Assembly: GCA_016234495.1 (NCBI GenBank)
Contig: JACRBI010000004.1
Location: 124,001 to 188,000 of the forward strand
DNA from: Chloroflexota bacterium
GTDB lineage: Bacteria > Chloroflexota > Anaerolineae > Anaerolineales > Villigracilaceae
Direction of reading: 5' to 3'
Length of the DNA: 64,000 nucleotides
Shown here piece by piece: positions 1 to 8,272 of the stretch; position 1 is the first letter of the stretch, and every line of letters starts with the position of its first letter. Both the position numbers and the translations under genes were made by a program. Below the pieces are notes generated by a model. That model did no database searches. It had not been told where the DNA came from and was given only the letters and a program-made list of their open reading frames with translations.

Positions 1-63
1 CAGGCTGAGGGTCAGGTTGGCCGAAGCGTAAATCCCGATACAACCAGAAGGGCAAGAGGGTAG
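1..63 (+). CDS. possible C-terminal tail of an upstream gene (partial)
   Basis: The first frame is open from base 1 to a TAG at 61-63, giving 20 codons rich in Arg and Gly. The other two plus-strand frames stop early. The stop lies two bases before the ATG of the next gene, matching the tight spacing (2-40 bases) of the following cluster, and its AGAGGG could serve as the next gene's ribosome binding site. The tail is too short to assign to a family. It may be the end of another member of the sensor array, but that is inference from position only. Confidence 0.3.
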   Translation, partial: QAEGQVGRSVNPDTTRRARG

Positions 64-65
64 CC

Positions 66-1814
66 ATGTCCACGCCACTTTTGCCCGCCGAAAATCAAAA
101 CCGATCCATGCTGGGACGCCTCAGAGGATTCGGTCGAAGCGTGACCGCCGCGCACGGCAGCCTGCAAGATTTGGGACTTGCCCGCCGCGCCCAATTACTT
201 AATGTCATTACTTTGCTTTTGACCCTCGCCTTTGCATTCGGTCTGGCATCCCAGCCCCGATCTGTCGTCCTCGTTTATTCCCTGTTGAGCGTATCGATCG
301 TTTCATTTTTATTTGGAAAATCCAAATACCCCCGCGTTGGAATATTGCTTTTCTCGCTTGGCTTCATCTCTATTACATATCTTTCATTATTCCTCGGTCT
401 CGCATCCGGGTTTCTGACATCTGTGCTGGCGGTTGTTCCGATCTCGTTGATCGTTGCCAGCGCTATCACGGGACCGCGCACCTTTGCCGTGCTTGCAATC
501 TACGCCACCGCACTGACGGCGCTGGCTTCCTATTATTCAAAGGTTCCGATCCTTGAAAATAACATTGCCGAAGCAAGCGGCATTATCTTTTCAACTGGCG
601 CGGTTCTTTTCGGTGTGATTGTTTTCCGTGCAAGGCTCGAAAAATCACGCCTGGAAGAGACCCGCGCAATCAATCAGGAATTGCAGGAAATAAAAACGAA
701 TCTCGAAAAGCATGTGGATGATCGCACCCGCGAACTCGGCACAGCCAATCAACAGATTCAAGAACGCGCCATGCGGCTTCAAATCATCTCGGACATATCG
801 CAGGAAATATCAACCAACATCGAACAGCAGCCCGCCGAATTGCTGGCGCGCATTGTCCGCTCCATCAGTGAAAAACTCGGCTTTTACCATGTGGGTATCT
901 TTTTGCTGGACGAAAACCGTGAGTACGCAGTCTTGCGCGCCGCCAACAGTGAAGGCGGTCAGCGAATGCTTGAACGCCACCATCAATTAAAAGTTGGCGG
1001 TACAGGCATTGTGGGTTACGTCTCTCAGGCTGCCCACCCGCGTATCGCGCTCGACACCGGGTCAGATGCGGTGTTCTTTAATAATCCCAACCTGCCGAAG
1101 ACGCGTTCTGAAATCGCAATTCCCATTAAATACGGCAGCGCTGTCATCGGTGTATTGGACGCCCAAAGCACCCTGCCCTCAGCCTTCAAAGATGAAGATG
1201 TCAACATTCTTGAAACGCTTGCGAACCAGATCGCCATCGTTGTCAACATCGGAAATGCCGGCAACAATGCAAAAAATGCGAGCCTGAAAGCCGGCAGATT
1301 TACCCACAGCAAAGCCAAGCAGGATGGATTTCACTACCTGCCGGATGGAACGATCTCGACCAATCTCCCTTCAAACAGTCCGCTGCTGGAAAAAGCCCTC
1401 GCATCAGGCGAGACCGAGGTGACTGCCCAGCCTTCGACGGGCAATCCTGCCACTTTGGCAGTGCCGGTCAAATTCCGAGGTCAGGTGATCGGCGTTATCC
1501 ACATTCAGGCCGCGGAAGAAAAAAGGAAGTGGACGGAAGACGAAATCATCATGGTGCAGTCCATCTCTGACCGCGCGGCATTCGCCCTTGAGAATGCCCG
1601 CCTCTTTGAGGAAACCACCCGCCGCGCAGAACAGGAAGAAACCATTGCGCGGGTCACGACTCAAATTGGCGCTTCGACCAATTTCGACCACATCCTGCAG
1701 ACGACCATTCACGAACTTGGGCTGGCGCTTGGCGTTTCCCGCTCATTCATCCAGTTGGGCACCACGCCTGATGAAGAACCGTCCACGCAGACCAACCCTA
1801 ATGGACACAAGTAG
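66..1814 (+). CDS. six-TM membrane GAF/half-GAF sensor, no output domain
   Basis: Predicted membrane sensor of 582 aa. About six hydrophobic segments lie at residues 43-190. A charged coiled coil follows (about 190-235) and contains the signal-helix motif DDRTREL. A full GAF domain spans about 240-400 (YHVGIFLLD, then TGIVGYV, then a TRSEIAIPI-type strand). A shortened second GAF at about 455-530 has only the C-terminal half (VIGVIHIQA, WTEDEI, ALENARLFEE). The C-terminus ends shortly after a segment that looks like the first helix and strand of another GAF. There is no HisKA, HATPase, GGDEF or methyl-accepting region. It is the first of six related proteins in this cluster, and its input is probably sensed in or near the membrane. 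The ligand is unknown, and I see no conserved Cys that would suggest a bilin. Confidence 0.85.
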   Translation: MSTPLLPAENQNRSMLGRLRGFGRSVTAAHGSLQDLGLARRAQLLNVITLLLTLAFAFGLASQPRSVVLVYSLLSVSIVSFLFGKSKYPRVGILLFSLGFISITYLSLFLGLASGFLTSVLAVVPISLIVASAITGPRTFAVLAIYATALTALASYYSKVPILENNIAEASGIIFSTGAVLFGVIVFRARLEKSRLEETRAINQELQEIKTNLEKHVDDRTRELGTANQQIQERAMRLQIISDISQEISTNIEQQPAELLARIVRSISEKLGFYHVGIFLLDENREYAVLRAANSEGGQRMLERHHQLKVGGTGIVGYVSQAAHPRIALDTGSDAVFFNNPNLPKTRSEIAIPIKYGSAVIGVLDAQSTLPSAFKDEDVNILETLANQIAIVVNIGNAGNNAKNASLKAGRFTHSKAKQDGFHYLPDGTISTNLPSNSPLLEKALASGETEVTAQPSTGNPATLAVPVKFRGQVIGVIHIQAAEEKRKWTEDEIIMVQSISDRAAFALENARLFEETTRRAEQEETIARVTTQIGASTNFDHILQTTIHELGLALGVSRSFIQLGTTPDEEPSTQTNPNGHK

Positions 1815-1819
1815 ACGTT

Positions 1820-4138
1820 ATGAATCAGAGTAGTTCGGATCAAATTCGCACGGCTCCCAACATGGGGCTTAGACGCATCACATTGCAGACGCGCCTTGTG
1901 TTGATCATGCTGTTCATCTCCCTCGCACCGCTCATTTTCATTGCCGCGCGCAACATCCTTCAAACACAACAGGCGCTGGTCAGCAACGCCGAAGTCTCCC
2001 TGATCTCAAATGCCGAACAGACAGCCTCCAGCCTCGATACGTTCATCCAAACGACATTGAACTCCATCAGCATCGAGTCTGAGTTTTCAGATTTTGCCGC
2101 ATATTTATCCCTGTCCGCAGCTGACCGCACCGGCAGCGCAGAAGAGGCTCGCTCGAGAGAACTGCTCGGAAAGTTTGCCAGCAAGGATCTCGAAAATATT
2201 ATTTCATATGCGCTCGTGGACTCCGATGGAAACGTCCTTTTGGATACGGACAAAAAGAATATTCGAAAGAATGAATCGCGCGATTTCTACTTCCCCCAGA
2301 TGCGCTTCGGCAACAAGCCCATTGTTACACCTGTCATTTATCTGGACGAGAATACAACGATCATAAGTTTTGCCAACAAGGTACACAGCCCTAGCGGCGA
2401 ATATCTCGGAATCCTGCGCGTCAGATATAAAGCCAGGGTGCTGCAGTCAATCGTCAGCCGAAATTCCGGGTCATCATCCGACACGTTGGTTTTGCTGTTG
2501 GACGAACTCAACATCCGCCTCGCAGACAACCGGAATCCAAGCCTCATTCTAAAATCCATTGCCCCGCTCAGCCCGGTGGATTACCTGCTCGCGAAAGACA
2601 CCAATCGCTTCCTGGATTTACCACGCGAGGAACAAAGCACCGAATTCATTGAATTTGAAAACGCCCTTATCACGGCGGAAGAACAGCCATTCTTCAATGT
2701 TGATATCACCCCCGGCATTCCCGGCGACGATACCATTGCGGTCGCCTTCATGAACACCCAGCCATGGACAATCGCATACAGCCGCCCCACATCCATGTTC
2801 CTGGCGGATGTTCAAAAACAGATCAACACAAACATCCTGCTTGTGATTCTCACTTCGATTGTAGTTGCGATCATTGCCACTTTGATCGCCCGCACGTTTA
2901 CCCGCCCGATCATCGCTCTTGCCCAAGTGGCCAACACGATCTCGCAGGGAGATTTGAATGTTCGCGCCGAAGCGGGAGCATCAGACGAGATCGGGCTGCT
3001 CGCGTCGGCATTCAACTCGATGACCGACCAGCTCCAATCGACATTGACCGGGCTGGAAGAGCGCATCTTCAAACGGACTGCTGACCTGCAAAAGAACACC
3101 CTGCAGTTGGAAACCATTGCGGATGTTGCGCGCGAGATCGCGATCATCCGCGACATGGACACGCTTCTCAACGTTTCTGCGAATCTGATCCACGAACGGC
3201 TGGGATATTATCACGTGGGCATTTTCCTGGTGGACGAACTCGGTGAATACGCGGTTTTGCAGGCCGCCAGCAGCGTAGCCGCCGAAACAATGTTGTCAAG
3301 GAATTACAAGTTGAAGGTCGGGCAGACGGGTCTGGTTGGCAATGTGACCAAGACCGGCCAGGCGTACATCGCACTGGATGTCGGCACAGACGCTGTCCAT
3401 TTTGAAAACCCGCTCCTGCCTGATACCCGCTCAGAGATTGCGCTGCCCCTGCGCAGCCGAAACCTGACAATCGGCGCGCTGGACATTCAAGCAACGATCC
3501 AGAATGCTTTTGCCGAGCGCGATATCCAAACTCTGCAAATTCTCGCAGATCAACTCTCTGCGGCCATCGAAAACGCGCAACTCGCGCAGCAGGTGGAAGT
3601 CACAATGCAGGAACTCACCAATGCGAATCGCCTGCAAACTCAACGCGCATGGAAATCGCCTGTCAACGAAAAAGTATTCCCCGCTTATGAATATGATGGC
3701 TTGCAGGTAAACGCCGTCCCGCATAACCTTCCGAAAGAATTGCTAAAACAGCTTGAAAGCGGAAAACCAATTCATATGAAACAGGCCGCGAATCTACCAG
3801 GTAAAAACGGACGAAACTCACTCATGGTTCCGTTGATGCTGCTCAATCAGGTGATTGGCGTGATCGGGCTGGAACAGGACGACCCGGAGCATATCTGGAC
3901 AGACGAGGAGATCGCCATCGCTCAGGCGGCTGCAAACCGCGCCGCGTTGACTCTCGAAAACGCGCGCCTGCTCGAAGAATCACAAAAACGTGCGGCGCGC
4001 GAGCAGGCCATCGGCAACATCTCCGCCAGGATCGGCGCAGGGACCGAGATTGAGACCATTCTCAAAACTGCCATTCGCGAGCTGGGCGCTCAAATAAGCG
4101 GCGCCCAGATCACGGTCGAGATGGGAAGCGATGACTAA
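1820..4138 (+). CDS. dCache-HAMP-GAF sensor without kinase domain
   Basis: This 772-aa protein has one TM near residues 17-40, a large predicted extracytoplasmic double-Cache-like region (about 40-315) and a second TM near 318-343. A HAMP domain follows (TRPIIAL, then DEIGLLASAFNSMTDQL), then a coiled coil, a GAF at about 430-590 and a half-GAF near 655-720. The C-terminus ends in the cluster's shared GAF-start-like tail (IGAGTEIETILKTAIREL). Cache domains usually bind small molecules such as amino acids or carboxylates, so this paralogue probably senses an external ligand. It starts five bases after the previous gene's stop. A kinase, or a methylation region as in chemoreceptors, would be expected after HAMP; neither is present. 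Confidence 0.87.
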   Translation: MNQSSSDQIRTAPNMGLRRITLQTRLVLIMLFISLAPLIFIAARNILQTQQALVSNAEVSLISNAEQTASSLDTFIQTTLNSISIESEFSDFAAYLSLSAADRTGSAEEARSRELLGKFASKDLENIISYALVDSDGNVLLDTDKKNIRKNESRDFYFPQMRFGNKPIVTPVIYLDENTTIISFANKVHSPSGEYLGILRVRYKARVLQSIVSRNSGSSSDTLVLLLDELNIRLADNRNPSLILKSIAPLSPVDYLLAKDTNRFLDLPREEQSTEFIEFENALITAEEQPFFNVDITPGIPGDDTIAVAFMNTQPWTIAYSRPTSMFLADVQKQINTNILLVILTSIVVAIIATLIARTFTRPIIALAQVANTISQGDLNVRAEAGASDEIGLLASAFNSMTDQLQSTLTGLEERIFKRTADLQKNTLQLETIADVAREIAIIRDMDTLLNVSANLIHERLGYYHVGIFLVDELGEYAVLQAASSVAAETMLSRNYKLKVGQTGLVGNVTKTGQAYIALDVGTDAVHFENPLLPDTRSEIALPLRSRNLTIGALDIQATIQNAFAERDIQTLQILADQLSAAIENAQLAQQVEVTMQELTNANRLQTQRAWKSPVNEKVFPAYEYDGLQVNAVPHNLPKELLKQLESGKPIHMKQAANLPGKNGRNSLMVPLMLLNQVIGVIGLEQDDPEHIWTDEEIAIAQAAANRAALTLENARLLEESQKRAAREQAIGNISARIGAGTEIETILKTAIRELGAQISGAQITVEMGSDD

Positions 4139-4176
4139 TCATCTCCGAGTCAAGTCAATTTTCAGAGGCATTCATT

Positions 4177-5535
4177 TTGGATAAGAAACCAACTCACACA
4201 CGCGTCAGCGAAACACAACGCTACACCCTGATAGGTGCGGTTTTTGGATTCTTGTTTCCGCTGGTCGGAACCAGCTTGAGGATTTTGGTTTCAGGGCTGC
4301 CGCTGGATTTACCGACCATGCTCAACACACAATTAACAGATCCCATTTTATGGGTGGTGGATACTGCGCCATTGGTTCTCGCTTTGTTTGCAGGCTATGC
4401 CGGCAGAAAACAGGACATGCTCTCAAAAGCCAACGAGGAACTCAGCGACCGCGAACATGAATTAAAAATAAATCAATTAACCCTCGAGCAGCGCGTGACT
4501 GAACGCACCGCAGAATTGGAGAATGCCAATCAGCGCAATATGCGCCGCTCGGCACAGTTCGAATCAATCGCCCGCGTCGCCCGCACCATCCGCTCCTCGC
4601 AAACGCTCGAGACATTACTGCCCAGCATCGCAGATTCCATTTCAGAGCAATTCGGTTTTTATCACGTCGGCATTTTCCTGCTCGACAACAGCAAAGAATA
4701 CGCGATCCTGGTAGCCGCAAACAGCGAAGGCGGAAAAAGGATGCTTCTTCGGAATCACCGCCTGCTCGTCGGCGGGACTGGGATCGTGGGCTATGTGACG
4801 AAAAGCGGGCAGCCGCGCGTCGCTCTAGACGTTGGGCAGGATTCTGCCTACTTCAACAATCCCGACCTCCCAGACACGCACTCCGAGATCGCCCTGCCTC
4901 TGCGCGTCAGCACGGATGTGTTCGGCGCATTGGATGTTCAAAGCCTGGAAATCAACGCGTTTTCACAGGAAGACGTCAGCATCCTCTCCGCGCTGGCCGA
5001 TCAGGTCAGCATCGCCATTCAAAATGCGCGTTCCCTGCAGCAAGCCCGTGAGGCGCTGGCACAGGTCGAGTCATCTTCTGCTCAAACTGGCAAACAACAA
5101 TGGTATGAATTCATCGAACAGCAACCCGAGGGAAGTTACATCTTCGACGGGATTGACGCCAAAAAGATTTCACAAACCAAAAACGAATCGCCTGCTGGCG
5201 GGCTAGCGATCCCGCTCACGTTGCGCGGAGTACGCATCGGCACCCTGAAACTCAGCGCCGCGACAGACATCAACCGCGAGTGGACCAGCGATGAAATTGC
5301 CATCGCGCGCGCCACAGCCGAACGCACAGCGCTGGCGCTTGAAAACGCGCGCCTGCTGCAAGAAGCGCAAAAACGCGCAGCCAAAGAACGAGCCGTCGGG
5401 CAGATCTCCGCCAGGATCGGCAATCTGGTGAATTTGGAAAACCTGCTCAAAACCACGATCCAGGAATTGGGCAGTCAACTCCCGGATACCGAGATCGCCA
5501 TTCAACTCACATCAGAAAAATTGCAAGGGAAATAA
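4177..5535 (+). CDS. short two-TM GAF sensor, TTG start
   Basis: This is the smallest array member at 452 aa. Translation probably begins at TTG 4177: an AGAGG-like site lies about ten bases upstream, and no ATG precedes the first TM in this frame. Two hydrophobic segments (about 17-40 and 52-75) are followed by a coiled coil with the ERTAELENAN signature, a GAF at about 120-285 and a half-GAF near 325-395. It has no extracellular domain of useful size, so it may sense membrane state or a cytoplasmic ligand, or act only as a partner for the larger paralogues. Its GAF core is close to that of its neighbours (EGGKRMLLRNHRL, FNNPDLPDTHSEIALPL). Confidence 0.84.
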   Translation: MDKKPTHTRVSETQRYTLIGAVFGFLFPLVGTSLRILVSGLPLDLPTMLNTQLTDPILWVVDTAPLVLALFAGYAGRKQDMLSKANEELSDREHELKINQLTLEQRVTERTAELENANQRNMRRSAQFESIARVARTIRSSQTLETLLPSIADSISEQFGFYHVGIFLLDNSKEYAILVAANSEGGKRMLLRNHRLLVGGTGIVGYVTKSGQPRVALDVGQDSAYFNNPDLPDTHSEIALPLRVSTDVFGALDVQSLEINAFSQEDVSILSALADQVSIAIQNARSLQQAREALAQVESSSAQTGKQQWYEFIEQQPEGSYIFDGIDAKKISQTKNESPAGGLAIPLTLRGVRIGTLKLSAATDINREWTSDEIAIARATAERTALALENARLLQEAQKRAAKERAVGQISARIGNLVNLENLLKTTIQELGSQLPDTEIAIQLTSEKLQGK

Positions 5536-5540
5536 TCGCC

Positions 5541-7271
5541 ATGATTTCCAGGCTCTTTAATTATTTTAGAGATGATGAAGACAGCAACCCGTCATTCATA
5601 AAAATGACGAGGAATATTCTGATCTTTGTGGTGGCGATAAACATTTCCCTGCTGCCATTGGTGATCGGGCTATTTGGCGAAGAATCACGCAACATTCCAG
5701 CGTTGATCGCCCTCAGCATCACGCTCGCCTTGGAAATCATTTCTCTTTATTATGCCCTGCGTGCCAAAGTCGGCATGGCGAAATTGGTCGTGCCGCTGGC
5801 GCTCATCTCAGCCGTCGCAGTCATCGCCATCAACACCAACGGTCTGCGGGATATTTCCATCGTCGGGCTTCCGCTTGTGCTGGTGATCGCAGCGCTGCTG
5901 CTCGGCAAACGCGCAATATGGACCGTTACGCCGATCGCGGTCGCGACAGCCCTCTTCATCGCGCTGACAGATCTCAGATCGGACAGAACCATCACACAGG
6001 TCGGTATCGACGACGCGATCATTATCGTCGTCCTGCTGCTTGGATTCTCGGCTATCGTCCAGGCATTGATCAACCGCCTGACAGAAACCATCAACAAATT
6101 AAAGCAGAACGAAAAAATTCAAGCCGAGGAAAATCGTGAATTAAACGAACTGCGCCAGTCGCTTGAAGAGCGCGTGAACCTGCGCACAGCCGAGCTCGAA
6201 ACCGCCAACCGTTTCAGCCAGCAGCGCGCGCGTCAATTTGAAGCCATTTCGCAGGTGGTGAAAGCCATCTCGTCGGTGCAGGAACTGGACATCCTTCTCC
6301 CGCGCATCACACAAGTGATCAGCGAACAATTTAACACCTATCATGCTGGAATTTTTCTGCTCGACGATGAACGCGAATTCGCAGTGCTCCGCGCTTCAAA
6401 CAGTGAAGGCGGAAGAAAAATGCTGGAGCGCGGACACAAATTGCAGGTCGGTCAGACCGGGATCGTGGGATTCGTAACCGCCACCGGCCGCGCGCGCATC
6501 GCCCTGGACGTTGGGGCTGATGCGGCTTTCTTTGACAATCCCGACCTTCCAGATACCCGCTCCGAAATCGCTCTGCCATTAACTCAGGCAGGTCAGGTGA
6601 TCGGCGCGCTCGACGTGCAAAGCACAGAACCAAACGCTTTTGGGCTGGACGATGTCGATGTGCTGACCACTCTGGCTGACCAGGTGGCGGTGACCATCAA
6701 CAATACGCGTTCGTTTGAAGAAGCGCGCAAGTCGCTTGCCGAGTCGCAAAGCACGTTTAATGAACTGACACGCGAATCATGGAAAGTGATGCGCCCGAAA
6801 TCAGTGGGGCTGGGATTTCAGGCAACAGGTTCAAAAGTCCTCCCGCTCGAACAACCTTTGAAGGATGAGAACATTCAGGAAGTTGTTTCCAAAAACAGCC
6901 CTGTCATGTCGAGCGGCGATAAAGGTTCATCCAATCTCACGATTCCCATTCGCTTGCGCGATCAGGTCATCGGCGTGATGAACCTCCGCACGCGCAAAAA
7001 CAGAAAAATTTCAAGCGATGAATTTGACATCGCAGAAGCTGTGGCAGAGCGTCTTTCGCTCGCCATCGAAACAGCAGTGCTGCTCCAATCAACGCAGCAT
7101 CGCGCTGACATTGAACGCGTCACGACCGACATATCATCCAAGATCGGAGCTTCCACCCGCTTTGAAACGATCCTGCAGACAGCGGCTCAGGAACTCAGCC
7201 GCGCCCTCGGCGGTTCGGATGTGATCGTGCAGATCGAACCTGTGTCAATTGATCTGGGCACGACAGGATAG
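5541..7271 (+). CDS. six-TM membrane GAF/half-GAF sensor, no output domain
   Basis: This 576-aa protein has the same architecture as the first array gene: about six TM segments between residues 25 and 178, a coiled coil at 180-225 (RTAELETANRF), a GAF at about 230-395 and a half-GAF at about 460-525. The linker between the two GAF units includes the element ESWKVM, seen in related form (ESWSRL) in the 824-aa paralogue. The tail ISSKIGASTRFETILQTA again resembles the start of a further GAF. It begins five bases after the previous stop. A duplicate of the 582-aa gene that diverged in its membrane part is the simplest explanation. Confidence 0.85.
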   Translation: MISRLFNYFRDDEDSNPSFIKMTRNILIFVVAINISLLPLVIGLFGEESRNIPALIALSITLALEIISLYYALRAKVGMAKLVVPLALISAVAVIAINTNGLRDISIVGLPLVLVIAALLLGKRAIWTVTPIAVATALFIALTDLRSDRTITQVGIDDAIIIVVLLLGFSAIVQALINRLTETINKLKQNEKIQAEENRELNELRQSLEERVNLRTAELETANRFSQQRARQFEAISQVVKAISSVQELDILLPRITQVISEQFNTYHAGIFLLDDEREFAVLRASNSEGGRKMLERGHKLQVGQTGIVGFVTATGRARIALDVGADAAFFDNPDLPDTRSEIALPLTQAGQVIGALDVQSTEPNAFGLDDVDVLTTLADQVAVTINNTRSFEEARKSLAESQSTFNELTRESWKVMRPKSVGLGFQATGSKVLPLEQPLKDENIQEVVSKNSPVMSSGDKGSSNLTIPIRLRDQVIGVMNLRTRKNRKISSDEFDIAEAVAERLSLAIETAVLLQSTQHRADIERVTTDISSKIGASTRFETILQTAAQELSRALGGSDVIVQIEPVSIDLGTTG

Positions 7272-7273
7272 TA

Positions 7274-8248
7274 ATGGGATCCATGATATTTATGCGCCGC
7301 TATGCGAATCTTTTCCTGCTGATGGTCTTTTCTCTCTCTGCCTGTTCAACCCAGCAAGCAGAAGAACCTGCAAACCCGCCGCTGCGGATCGAGTTCGCAC
7401 AGTGGTGGGGCGACTATACGCTGCTCGTCGCAGAAGAAAAAGGCATGTTTGAAAAATATGACGTGGAAGTGGAGCCCGTCTATTACGAAATATTTTCGAA
7501 AACCTATCCAGACCTGGCGTCGGGTCAGTTGGACGGCGCGCTGATCGCGGTTGGCGACACGATCAACATCAACCGCACATCCCCCATGAAGGTCGTCGCT
7601 GTCTATGATAACGGTGGTAACGATGCTGTCATCGTTGGCCCGGAAATAAATTCCGTTCAAGACTTGAAAGGTAAAACCATCGGCTTGCAGATCGGTTCGC
7701 AATATGAATTGACTGTTGTCAAAATGTTGCAAAGTGCAGGCATGAGCCTTGGCGATGTTACCATTGTCGGCATCAATCCTGAAAACGCGCTGTCAGCCTT
7801 GAAAAGCGGTCAGGTGCAGGCGGCTTCCACATGGGAACCATACTCATCTGAAGCGCTTTCAAGCGGCTACAAGATCATTTATCCGCAGGAGCAATTTTAC
7901 CTGTTCCCAGACCTGATCGTCTTTGACGCTTCGGTCGTGGAAGAAAGACCCGCTGACGTGCGGGCATTCCTGCAAGCATGGTTTGAAGCAGTGGATTACC
8001 GTTTGAAAAATGAGGATGAAACACGGGCAATTGCAGCCAAATACCTGCACCTTGACATCGAAGATGTGCTGGCAGATGACACGCTAAAAATCCTGACACT
8101 TGGCGACAACAGGAGATTATTCGACTTGCAGGAAGCAAATTCCATTTATTCGATCACAAAGATCACGACTGATTATTTGATCTCAATTGGAGTGCTGGCA
8201 CAACTAACCGACCCACTGGTATTGCTCGACCCGTCCTATCTGCCGTAG
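7274..8248 (+). CDS. NMT1/SsuA-type substrate-binding lipoprotein
   Basis: This 324-aa predicted lipoprotein has a short signal peptide ending in the lipobox LSAC, with the acylated Cys at residue 24. The mature part resembles periplasmic binding proteins of the NMT1/THI5/TauA/SsuA group: an early QWWGDYTLLVAEEKGMFEKY segment, then VQDLKGKTIGL, then a C-terminal lobe with QAASTWEPY. Such proteins normally deliver sulfonates, nitrate, bicarbonate or pyrimidine precursors to an ABC permease. No permease or ATPase gene is next to it; it sits two bases after one GAF sensor and 24 before the next. It may therefore act as a ligand-presenting protein for the adjacent Cache sensors, which is inference. 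ATG 7274 is assumed; ATG 7283 or 7292 would also leave a signal peptide. Confidence 0.82.
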   Translation: MGSMIFMRRYANLFLLMVFSLSACSTQQAEEPANPPLRIEFAQWWGDYTLLVAEEKGMFEKYDVEVEPVYYEIFSKTYPDLASGQLDGALIAVGDTININRTSPMKVVAVYDNGGNDAVIVGPEINSVQDLKGKTIGLQIGSQYELTVVKMLQSAGMSLGDVTIVGINPENALSALKSGQVQAASTWEPYSSEALSSGYKIIYPQEQFYLFPDLIVFDASVVEERPADVRAFLQAWFEAVDYRLKNEDETRAIAAKYLHLDIEDVLADDTLKILTLGDNRRLFDLQEANSIYSITKITTDYLISIGVLAQLTDPLVLLDPSYLP

Positions 8249-8272
8249 GTTCGCAATTCCGATAAGATAACC

